DNA of 5,061 bases from contig CALAKV010000059.1 of NCBI GenBank assembly GCA_937922985.1, forward strand, positions 1-5,061. Reading direction: 5' to 3'. Positions 1-4,483 of this stretch are shown here, in pieces. Under the pieces are notes generated by a model. That model was not told the DNA's origin and searched no databases. It worked only from the letters and a program-made list of their open reading frames with translations. This DNA is from an uncultured bacterium (lineage in GTDB: Bacteria; Patescibacteriota; Saccharimonadia; Saccharimonadales; Saccharimonadaceae). Both the position numbers and the translations under genes were made by a program. How positions within the stretch are numbered: the stretch's first letter is position 1; each line of letters opens with the position of its first letter.

Positions 1-437
1 CTCGATTCCTCTTTATGCTTTTTAGCTTCTTTATCAAAAAATCTAGCATACTTTTCTAATATCTCAGCACCAGATATATCACCTGCGACTTTTTTAATTA
101 TTTCTAAGCTTTCTTTGCTTTTTTGAAGCTTTTCTTTAAAATCTCTAATTTCTTGCGAAAATTTACTGATGATCTGATCTGCATCTGCTCTATGTGCAAT
201 ATAGTTAGTATGAACTTTATTTAATACATCATCAAAGCCATAAGTATTATTAATGTAGTAATGTAAATCGTTACCTTGGAGGTCCTCTAATTTCCTCTTA
301 ATTTCTGTGTGTGATAGAGTCTGAAGAAATTCTTCATTATCTAAGGCATCCGCGATATCATTATAATATCGCTTCATTGAATCAGTTGATTGCTCTTTTG
401 CATAATCTCTAATTGATTGAGACAATTCTTTAAACAT
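1..437 (-). CDS. Unrecognised helical protein, N-terminal part (runs off left edge)
   Basis: An open frame of 145 codons starts at ATG 437-435 and is still open at base 1, so the C-terminus lies outside the window. I do not recognise the family. The visible part is highly charged and predicted mostly helical. Residues about 88-118 and 125-145 are rich in Lys, Glu, Leu and Ile with heptad-like spacing, suggesting a coiled coil. No signal peptide, membrane segment or catalytic motif is seen. Composition ending in a basic, Lys-rich helix could precede a membrane segment or another domain, but that part is missing. Five of six Arg codons are AGA/AGG, whereas tgt next door uses mostly CGN, so this gene may be acquired or accessory. 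The ATG is favoured because a promoter lies directly before it. No Shine-Dalgarno sequence is present. That the frame is a gene is fairly sure; its function is unknown. Confidence 0.75.
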   Translation of the reverse strand, partial: MFKELSQSIRDYAKEQSTDSMKRYYNDIADALDNEEFLQTLSHTEIKRKLEDLQGNDLHYYINNTYGFDDVLNKVHTNYIAHRADADQIISKFSQEIRDFKEKLQKSKESLEIIKKVAGDISGAEILEKYARFFDKEAKKHKEES

Positions 438-443
438 AACTAA

Positions 444-472
444 ATTATACTATAAAATAGACTGATTGTAAA
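444..472 (-). promoter_or_regulatory. Sigma-70-type promoter of the left-edge gene, leaderless
   Basis: On the minus strand a -35 box TTTACA (472-467) is followed by a 17-nt spacer and a perfect -10 box TATAAT (449-444). Only six bases (TTAGTT) separate the -10 from the ATG at 437. Transcription normally starts six to eight bases after the -10, so it should begin at or next to the A of the start codon. The mRNA would then be leaderless, which agrees with the absence of any Shine-Dalgarno sequence. Box match and spacing are read directly; the start site is inferred. Confidence 0.75.
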
Positions 473-475
473 ATT

Positions 476-492
476 ATTATATAAAATATTGT
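476..492. repeat. 17-bp direct repeat, copy 1
   Basis: ATTATATAAAATATTGT here is identical to positions 2696-2712. Both copies lie in intergenic DNA, in the same orientation, and identity ends abruptly on both sides. The sequence is almost pure A+T, so chance is possible. This copy overlaps the stem of a weak hairpin at 489-509. Confidence 0.5.
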
Positions 493-509
493 AGTTATTT
501 GTGCTACAA
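489..509 (-). terminator. Possible weak terminator after the tgt-yggU genes
   Basis: TTGTAG and CTACAA form a perfect 6-bp stem around a 9-nt loop. Read on the minus strand the stem is followed by TATTTTATA, a broken U-tract. It lies about 90 nt past the yggU stop and just before the promoter of the left-edge gene, so it is well placed to insulate the two. The stem is short and low in GC, so this is a weak call. Confidence 0.3.
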
Positions 510-600
510 ATTAAACCTGCCAACTAAAAATCGAAGGAGTAATCTCTATTTTCTATTTAATTCTGACTAAAATAGAATTGCTTTTATTGAGGTGAATTTG

Positions 601-834
601 TTATTTTTCAATTTCGAAAATCTTAAATCGCGATTTTACACCGGTTTTTAAGGAAACTTTGCTTTTCGAAACGCCAAATTCTTCGCTTAATAATTTAATT
701 ACTGCCAGATTTGCTTTGCCTTCAATTGCTGGCTCACGAACAAAAATCTCAAAAAACTCGCCGCTTTCATCTTGCGACTTTTGAATGAGATTCCCTTTTT
801 TTGAATTTGGCTTAATTTTGCAACGAATCTTCAT
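601..834 (-). CDS. YggU/DUF167 family protein
   Basis: This 77-residue protein matches the small DUF167 (YggU) family in length and pattern. Signature features are the EGKAN stretch at residues 38-42, the following helix AVIKLLSEEFGV, the SKSKV strand near 56-60, and the closing G-x-K-S-R-x-K motif at 65-71. The family has a compact alpha/beta fold and no firmly established biochemical role. The gene starts inside tgt: its ATG (834-832) lies 23 nt upstream of the end of the tgt stop, in another frame. No Shine-Dalgarno is seen before it (AACCAAA precedes the ATG), so translation probably depends on ribosomes finishing tgt. It therefore forms a two-gene operon with tgt. Family membership is confident; function is not known. 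Confidence 0.88.
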   Translation of the reverse strand: MKIRCKIKPNSKKGNLIQKSQDESGEFFEIFVREPAIEGKANLAVIKLLSEEFGVSKSKVSLKTGVKSRFKIFEIEK

Positions 835-2083
835 TTTGGTTAGTTTCGAAATCTTTTGCTCGCTCTTTACCGTAATATTTTGTTAAAAATTGGCGTTTAT
901 ATTCAAAAAAAGTGCCATTTTCAAGACTTTCACGGATTTTATCAACGGTATTAATTACGAAAAATTCATTATGAATTGAAGCAAGTGTGCTGGCAAGAAT
1001 TTCGTCCGCACGGAAAAGATGATTAACATAAGCTTTTGTGAAATTTTGGCAAGTGTAGCAATTGCAATCGCTATCAATTGGTGTAAAGTCTTCTTTAAAC
1101 TTGGCGTTTTTAATATTAATTCGCCCAGAATAAGTAAAGATTGCACCGTTTCGAGCTTGACGAGTTGGCGCCACACAGTCAAATGTGTCAATACCAAATT
1201 CCACGCCTAAAAAGAGATCGGCCGGCTGTGCACCCATTCCTAATAGATGTCGTGGCTTTTCTTCTGGCAAGGTTGTGTTCACCCAAGTTATAACTTTGGG
1301 AATTTCTTCTGGCTGAAAAATTCCACCAATCCCGAAACCATCAAAGTCTTTCGACCCTAAAAAACTTGCGCTTTCCTTTCTAAAATCTTCTTCACGCGCA
1401 CCTTGAACCACCGCAAAAAGCGCTTGTAGATTTTCGCCTTTTGCAATATGCTCGGCGTTTAACTCATTGTGGCGTTTCAAACATTTTTCAGCCCAAAAAT
1501 GAGTTTTATCTAATGCGGATTTAATTTGTGCACGTCCCGCTAGTGGCGAAGTCAATTCATCAAAAGCCATGTGGATATCGGCACCAATTTTATGCTGAAG
1601 TTCCATTGAAATTTCAGGGCTCATAAAAATCTTTTCGCCTGAAATGTGGGATTTAAACCAAACTCCATCTTCGCCAACTTTTGCGAGCTGATTTGAATTG
1701 TGGCGTGCTAAATTTGAATCGCCCTTCGAAATGTGTGAAGTTGCGTCAATTCCCTTTTTGTAAGCCATCCCAAGTGAAAAAACTTGAAAACCGCCGGAAT
1801 CAGTAAAGGTTGGTGCATTCCAATTCATAAACTTATGGATTCCGCCAGCTTTTGCTAGAATATCTGCACCAGGCCGAAGCATTAAATGGTAGGTGTTTGC
1901 TAGCACGGCCTGTGCACCAGTTGAGCGGATTTGCTCGGGCGTCATTGCTTTCACTGTTGCATTAGTTCCGCCTGCAATATAAGCTGGGGTTTTAATTTCA
2001 CCGTGTGGAGTTTGAATTACACCAGTTCTTGCCAAAGTGCCATTAAGGCGAGTTTTAATTTCGAAACTTAAAGCTTTTTTCAT
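812..2083 (-). CDS. tgt: Queuine/preQ1 tRNA-guanine transglycosylase (tRNA-ribosyltransferase)
   Basis: Tgt swaps guanine at position 34 of GUN-anticodon tRNAs for a 7-deazaguanine base, the key step towards queuosine. Catalytic features are intact: D95 in DSGGFQVFS (general acid/base), D175 in AFDE and Q227 in VVQG (base recognition), the nucleophile D302 in FDCVAPTR followed by ARNG, and a zinc site of C340, C342, C345 and H371. At 423 residues it is longer than typical bacterial Tgt (about 370-380). Most of the excess is an insertion at roughly residues 106-138, between FSLG and the G-V-x-F strand. The base-pocket loop at 253-259 reads GGIFQPE instead of the GGLAVGE I recall for preQ1-using enzymes. 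The ATG start gives the usual N-terminus (FEIK...ARTGVIQTPHG). It lies seven bases after a -10 box, so the transcript is probably leaderless. It overlaps the DUF167 gene by 23 nt. Confidence 0.96.
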   Translation of the reverse strand: MKKALSFEIKTRLNGTLARTGVIQTPHGEIKTPAYIAGGTNATVKAMTPEQIRSTGAQAVLANTYHLMLRPGADILAKAGGIHKFMNWNAPTFTDSGGFQVFSLGMAYKKGIDATSHISKGDSNLARHNSNQLAKVGEDGVWFKSHISGEKIFMSPEISMELQHKIGADIHMAFDELTSPLAGRAQIKSALDKTHFWAEKCLKRHNELNAEHIAKGENLQALFAVVQGAREEDFRKESASFLGSKDFDGFGIGGIFQPEEIPKVITWVNTTLPEEKPRHLLGMGAQPADLFLGVEFGIDTFDCVAPTRQARNGAIFTYSGRINIKNAKFKEDFTPIDSDCNCYTCQNFTKAYVNHLFRADEILASTLASIHNEFFVINTVDKIRESLENGTFFEYKRQFLTKYYGKERAKDFETNQNEDSLQN

Positions 2084-2090
2084 CTGTTAA

Positions 2091-2119
2091 AGTATAACAT
2101 ATAAATGTTTTTTTTGCAA
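2091..2119 (-). promoter_or_regulatory. tgt promoter, apparently leaderless
   Basis: On the minus strand TTGCAA (2119-2114), a 17-nt spacer and TATACT (2096-2091) form a good sigma-70-type promoter. The -10 is seven bases from the tgt ATG at 2083, so transcription should begin at or within a base of the start codon. No Shine-Dalgarno fits between them. The -35 lies only three bases past the end of the rplK terminator hairpin, so the two signals are packed together. Confidence 0.75.
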
Positions 2120-2122
2120 TTT

Positions 2123-2148
2123 AAAAACCGCCCAGAAGAGCGATTTTT
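2123..2148 (-). terminator. Intrinsic terminator of rplK
   Basis: On the minus strand an A-run leads into CGCTC-TTCT-GGGCG, a 5-bp stem with one G-T pair and a 4-nt loop. TTTTT follows a further base. The flanking A5 and T5 can extend the stem. It begins seven bases past the rplK stop and separates rplK from tgt. Confidence 0.75.
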
Positions 2149-2155
2149 AAGAATA

Positions 2156-2581
2156 TTATTCAGTAATTTCAACACCCATTGAACGAGCTGTTCCGGCGAT
2201 AGTTTTCATAGCGCCTTCAAGTGAAACTGCGTTCAAGTGTTCCATTTTAGCTTCAGCAATTTCTTGCAATTGAGCTTTTGTAATTTTACCAACTTTGTCA
2301 GTTTTTGAATTTCCTGCACCTTTTTGAATTCCTGCTCGGTCTCGAATCATATCATCAACTGGTTGACCAAGTGATTTCCAAGTGAAAGTTCGGTCTTCGA
2401 AAACTTGAAGGTGAACAATTACATCTTTGCCCATCATATCCTTAGTTTTTTCATTGAATGGGTTGATGAAGTCCATCATATTTAGACCCCATTGACCAAG
2501 TGTTGAACCAACTGGAGGACCTGCTGTTGCGCGGCCAGCTGGGATTCGAAGTTTCAAATTTCCAATAACTTTTTTTGCCAT
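2156..2581 (-). CDS. rplK: 50S ribosomal protein L11
   Basis: L11 forms the stalk base of the 50S subunit with 23S rRNA. It helps elongation factors at the GTPase centre and RelA-type stringent factors. The 141-residue length is the family standard. The N-terminal domain starts MAKKV and carries the flexible PPVG loop (22-25) and LGQWGLN. The C-terminal RNA-binding domain carries AGIQKGAG, the linker DKVGKI, the helix KAQLQEIAEAK and the near-invariant GTARSMG close to the end. Residues 26-27 are Ser-Thr where E. coli has Pro-Ala. AAAGGG lies five bases before the ATG as Shine-Dalgarno. The gene has its own promoter and terminator. The usual partner rplA (L1) does not follow; tgt does. Confidence 0.98.
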   Translation of the reverse strand: MAKKVIGNLKLRIPAGRATAGPPVGSTLGQWGLNMMDFINPFNEKTKDMMGKDVIVHLQVFEDRTFTWKSLGQPVDDMIRDRAGIQKGAGNSKTDKVGKITKAQLQEIAEAKMEHLNAVSLEGAMKTIAGTARSMGVEITE

Positions 2582-2604
2582 AATTTCCCTTTAAATAATT
2601 TTAT

Positions 2605-2620
2605 ACTTGATAATTCAAGT
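2605..2620. promoter_or_regulatory. Dyad in the rplK leader, shared with the secE promoter
   Basis: ACTTGA-TAAT-TCAAGT is a perfect 6-bp inverted repeat with a 4-nt centre, lying just after the expected rplK transcription start. On the gene strand it reads CTTGAATTATCAAG, which matches 12 of 14 bases of CTTGACATATCAAG at the secE promoter. It could be a protein operator or a 5' mRNA hairpin. The shared copy at secE overlaps the -10, which favours DNA binding. Confidence 0.5.
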
Positions 2621-2633
2621 GCGTAACGTATTA

Positions 2634-2662
2634 ATTTTAGCATATTTTTTTTAAAATTTCAA
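2634..2662 (-). promoter_or_regulatory. rplK promoter with extended -10
   Basis: On the minus strand TTGAAA (2662-2657), a 17-nt spacer and TAAAAT (2639-2634) form a good sigma-70-type promoter. The -10 is preceded by TGC, an extended -10 element. Transcription should start near 2627, giving a leader of about 45 nt that contains the dyad at 2605-2620 and the Shine-Dalgarno AAAGGG. Confidence 0.75.
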
Positions 2663-2695
2663 GCTTCAATTCGTTTATTTTAGGGCTATTGACTC

Positions 2696-2712
2696 ATTAT
2701 ATAAAATATTGT
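2696..2712. repeat. 17-bp direct repeat, copy 2
   Basis: This copy is identical to positions 476-492 and in the same orientation. It lies between the rplK promoter and the nucleotidyltransferase promoter. The copies are about 2.2 kb apart and flank the rplK-tgt-DUF167 block. The sequence is strongly A+T, so the significance is uncertain. Confidence 0.5.
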
Positions 2713-2819
2713 GAAGATTGTTCGACGGAAAATTACGAATATGAAAATGTGATTAGCGTGAAAAATATTGTTAAAGTACATTGCTTGTAAGAAATGGCAT
2801 TAGTTTAATATAAACCTCT

Positions 2820-2845
2820 ATAGCCCCAGCTTTGCTATGCTTTTT
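2820..2845 (+). terminator. Possible weak hairpin terminator upstream of the nucleotidyltransferase gene
   Basis: ATAGC (2820-2824) and GCTAT (2834-2838) can pair around a 9-nt loop, followed by GC and TTTTT (2841-2845). The arrangement resembles a short intrinsic terminator on the plus strand. No intact gene lies upstream on that strand, so it would end a decayed gene or a small RNA. The stem is short and this is a weak call. Confidence 0.25.
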
Positions 2846-2846
2846 C

Positions 2847-2875
2847 TTGTCTTTAATTTTTAACTATGCTATAAT
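2847..2875 (+). promoter_or_regulatory. Promoter of the nucleotidyltransferase gene
   Basis: A perfect -10 TATAAT (2870-2875) is preceded by TGC, an extended -10. It lies 17 nt after a half-matching -35 TTGTCT (2847-2852). Transcription should begin near 2882, leaving a leader of about 22 nt that holds the Shine-Dalgarno. This position rules out upstream start codons for the gene. Confidence 0.75.
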
Positions 2876-2891
2876 TTTAAAATCACGCTTT

Positions 2892-2896
2892 GGAGG
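2892..2896 (+). promoter_or_regulatory. Shine-Dalgarno deciding the nucleotidyltransferase start
   Basis: GGAGG lies seven bases before the ATG at 2904. The frame is also open back to a TTG at 2832, but that start would precede the -10 box and has no ribosome site. The ATG at 2904 is therefore the start. Confidence 0.85.
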
Positions 2897-2903
2897 TTTA
2901 AAA

Positions 2904-3413
2904 ATGGAAAATCGTGAAGTACTTGAAGTTCTAAAAGATTTTGGGCGGGTTTATATTGTGGGGAGTTTTGCAATATATAAAGCTCTCTGCATTGATTCTG
3001 CTCAAAATAACGATATTGATATTGTGGTAAAAACAAATATAGCTGTCTCAAAAATTCGTAAACGGCTTGAAGATCTGGGCGGAACTTTTGTCGAAAATAA
3101 TAATCACAAAGGCTTTCGAATTAACTATCGCGGACAACTTTTTGATATTTGGAGAATCAAAGATACGGATGCGATTTTTGAACAAGGCTTTGAACGAAAG
3201 TATCATAATATTACAGATCTAATTTCGTCATTCGGTTTTAATCTTTACCAGGTTTGTATTTGTGTCGAAGATGGGATGATTCTAGCAACACCTGAATTTC
3301 ACAAATATTCTCGAACGCAAGAACTTGAACTTATTAATCATAATTTATCAAATCCTGAGTATATGATAGATAAAGCTCTTAGGATTAATAAAAACGTTGT
3401 TTCCAAAAAGTAA
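2904..3413 (+). CDS. Stand-alone nucleotidyltransferase-fold protein (class II CCA/poly(A) polymerase head-like)
   Basis: This 169-residue protein carries the hallmarks of the DNA polymerase beta-like nucleotidyltransferase superfamily. These are a Gly-Ser turn (G20-S21) with a following helix, the metal-binding pair D37-x-D39 in NDIDIVV, and a possible third acid D81 in LFDIW. Later segments resemble the head domain of class II tRNA nucleotidyltransferases: an ITDLISSFGFNL stretch (103-114) like the RDFTINALA region, and PEYMIDKALRI (151-161) like the P-x-R-x-L-R-A-x-R helix. The RNA-binding neck, body and tail are absent, so it is unlikely to be a full CCA-adding enzyme. Such proteins may transfer NMP to RNA, small molecules or proteins; the substrate cannot be read here. 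It is the only plus-strand gene, inserted between nusG and rplK with its own promoter and terminator. The fold is fairly sure, the activity unknown. Confidence 0.75.
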   Translation: MENREVLEVLKDFGRVYIVGSFAIYKALCIDSAQNNDIDIVVKTNIAVSKIRKRLEDLGGTFVENNNHKGFRINYRGQLFDIWRIKDTDAIFEQGFERKYHNITDLISSFGFNLYQVCICVEDGMILATPEFHKYSRTQELELINHNLSNPEYMIDKALRINKNVVSKK

Positions 3414-3420
3414 TTTTTTT

Positions 3421-3444
3421 CTCGCTGAATTTGGCGAGATTTTT
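3421..3444 (+). terminator. Intrinsic terminator of the nucleotidyltransferase gene
   Basis: CTCGC-TGAATTTG-GCGAG is a 5-bp GC-rich stem with an 8-nt loop, followed after one base by TTTTT. It starts seven bases past the stop codon. A competing pairing uses AATTTGGC (3428-3435) with GCCAAATT (3452-3459), which would break this hairpin. Confidence 0.7.
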
Positions 3445-3459
3445 AATTTAAGCCAAATT

Positions 3460-3486
3460 AAAACGCTCAATTCTGAGCGTTTTTTT
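3460..3486. terminator. Bidirectional terminator between convergent genes, ends nusG
   Basis: AAAACGCTCA (3460-3469) and TGAGCGTTTT (3474-3483) form a perfect 10-bp stem with a 4-nt loop. The plus strand has seven T at 3480-3486. The minus strand has TTTTAATTT after the stem. It therefore works both ways, stopping secE-nusG transcripts and backing up the terminator of the convergent nucleotidyltransferase gene. The nusG stop is about 18 nt away. Confidence 0.88.
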
Positions 3487-3503
3487 AGTTTTCGAAATTA
3501 AAA

Positions 3504-4046
3504 TTAGATTTTTTCAATTTGAAGAATATCAAGCTCAACTGGAGTTTCGCGACCAAACATTGAAACCATTACTTTAATTTTACCTTTCACGGCGTCAATC
3601 TCAGAAACTGCACCTTCGAAACCTTTGAATGGTCCATCAATAATATTGATAATTTCACCTTCAGAAAAGTTAATTTCAAACATTGGTTCTTCGGCACCCA
3701 TTCGGCGGCGAATATCACGCATTTCTTTTTCAGAAACCGGTGTTGGTGAATCTGAGCCGATGAATCCAGTCACACCTGGCGTGTTTCGAACAACAAACCA
3801 AGTCTCCTCGGTTAATTTCATTTCAACTAAAACATAACTTTGTAGAATTTTTCGTTCAACAACTTTGCGTTTTCCATTTCTAACTTCAATCTGCTTCTCT
3901 TTCGGAACAAGCGTGTCGAAGATTTTATCGGCCATATCTACGCCTTCAATTCGTTGGCGAAGATTTTCCGCAACTTTGTCCTCATATCCCGCTAAAGTTG
4001 TAACCGCATACCAGTTCCGGGAATCATCATATCGTTTATTTGCCAT
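3504..4046 (-). CDS. nusG: Transcription termination/antitermination protein NusG
   Basis: NusG binds the RNA polymerase clamp through its NGN domain and joins it to Rho or to ribosomal S10 through its KOW domain. The 180-residue length is standard. The NGN domain runs from NWYAV (11-15) through about residue 115, including VRNTPGVTGFIG (86-97). The KOW domain follows from about 127, with the motif GEIINIIDGPFKGFEG (130-145) and the closing strand ELDILQIEKI. The segment that usually reads F-P-G-Y-V in NusG reads LQSYV here (68-72), a variation on the polymerase-binding face. GAAAGG lies five bases before the ATG. It starts 15 nt after secE and shares its promoter. The terminator at 3460-3486 ends the operon; rplK does not follow directly as it usually does. 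Confidence 0.97.
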   Translation of the reverse strand: MANKRYDDSRNWYAVTTLAGYEDKVAENLRQRIEGVDMADKIFDTLVPKEKQIEVRNGKRKVVERKILQSYVLVEMKLTEETWFVVRNTPGVTGFIGSDSPTPVSEKEMRDIRRRMGAEEPMFEINFSEGEIINIIDGPFKGFEGAVSEIDAVKGKIKVMVSMFGRETPVELDILQIEKI

Positions 4047-4061
4047 AAATACCTTTCAAAA

Positions 4062-4445
4062 TTACTTAATTAGTGTTTTAAAAATCCAGTTAAACAAGCC
4101 GTCTAGCAATAAAATTAATGTTGCAAACCCTACAGAAAATGCAATTACGGCACTAGTCATTTTCCAAGTTTCTTTACGAGTCGGCCAGCGAACAAGTTTT
4201 AGTTCTTTCCAAGAAGCTGCTAAATATTTACCAAGTGCAACAAATGGAATTGTAACGAATCTAAACGGCTTCGTTAAAATTTGCACAAATTTTGGTGCCG
4301 GTTTTTTAGCTTTTTTCTCTGTTTTGATGCCAGCAACTTTTGCAGCATATTTACTTATTTTTAGCTCTTTCGAAACTTCTTTCTCAGGCTTCGATTTTGC
4401 GTTTTTTGCTTTAACGCGAGTTATTTTGGTTTCTTTCTTCGCCAT
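4062..4445 (-). CDS. secE: Preprotein translocase subunit SecE
   Basis: SecE is the small membrane subunit that clamps SecY in the Sec translocon. The core is at residues about 74-127: an amphipathic helix with SWKELKLVRWPTRKET (78-93), the family signature, then one transmembrane helix at about 97-118 (SAVIAFSVGFATLILLLDGL). The 127-residue length exceeds the minimal single-span SecE of about 60 residues. The excess is a Lys/Ala-rich N-terminal extension (1-55), probably cytosolic and disordered, plus a short hydrophobic stretch at 61-71 that may lie on the membrane. AGGAG lies four bases before the ATG. The gene has its own promoter and is cotranscribed with nusG, 15 nt downstream. Confidence 0.95.
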   Translation of the reverse strand: MAKKETKITRVKAKNAKSKPEKEVSKELKISKYAAKVAGIKTEKKAKKPAPKFVQILTKPFRFVTIPFVALGKYLAASWKELKLVRWPTRKETWKMTSAVIAFSVGFATLILLLDGLFNWIFKTLIK

Positions 4446-4468
4446 CTTTCTCCTATTCCAAAATTAAA

Positions 4469-4483
4469 AAGCCTATTAGGCTT
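4469..4483 (-). promoter_or_regulatory. Hairpin at the 5' end of the secE-nusG mRNA
   Basis: AAGCCTA-T-TAGGCTT is a perfect 15-bp palindrome around one central base. On the gene strand a realistic RNA fold is AAGCC-TAATA-GGCTT followed by TTTAATTTT, a terminator-like form. It begins within a few bases of the predicted transcription start, before the Shine-Dalgarno. It could be a 5' stabilising hairpin or a weak attenuator. Confidence 0.45.

Larger units (their letters stand above)
2582..2903. other. Divergent intergenic region between rplK and the nucleotidyltransferase gene
   Basis: This 322-nt AT-rich stretch contains no convincing gene. The left part holds the rplK leader (dyad at 2605-2620) and promoter (2634-2662). 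The middle holds the second copy of the 17-bp repeat (2696-2712) and a 33-codon TTG-started frame at 2689-2790, with two Cys-rich spots but no ribosome site. The right part holds a small hairpin with a T-run (2820-2845), then the promoter and ribosome site of the plus-strand gene. The middle could be the remains of a decayed gene. Confidence 0.6.

Noticed and set aside
531..545. GAAGGAG as a plus-strand ribosome site
   Set aside because: No start codon with an open frame follows at a suitable distance.
551..577. 8-bp inverted repeat TTCTATTT/AAATAGAA as terminator of the DUF167 gene
   Set aside because: The stem is nearly all A-T with an 11-nt loop, and no U-tract follows on the minus strand.
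955..1210. Short open frames on both strands inside tgt
   Set aside because: They overlap the conserved zinc-site region of tgt in other frames and show no independent coding signal.
2689..2790. 33-codon TTG-started frame as a real small protein
   Set aside because: No usable Shine-Dalgarno and a non-ATG start; kept only as a possible remnant.
2832..2903. Upstream TTG start adding 24 residues to the nucleotidyltransferase
   Set aside because: It lies before the -10 box and has no ribosome site, while ATG 2904 has GGAGG at seven bases. The added hydrophobic residues are just the translated promoter and leader.
3865..4467. 200-codon plus-strand open frame opposite nusG and secE
   Set aside because: It is the antisense shadow of two clearly conserved genes and has no plausible family pattern, promoter or ribosome site.
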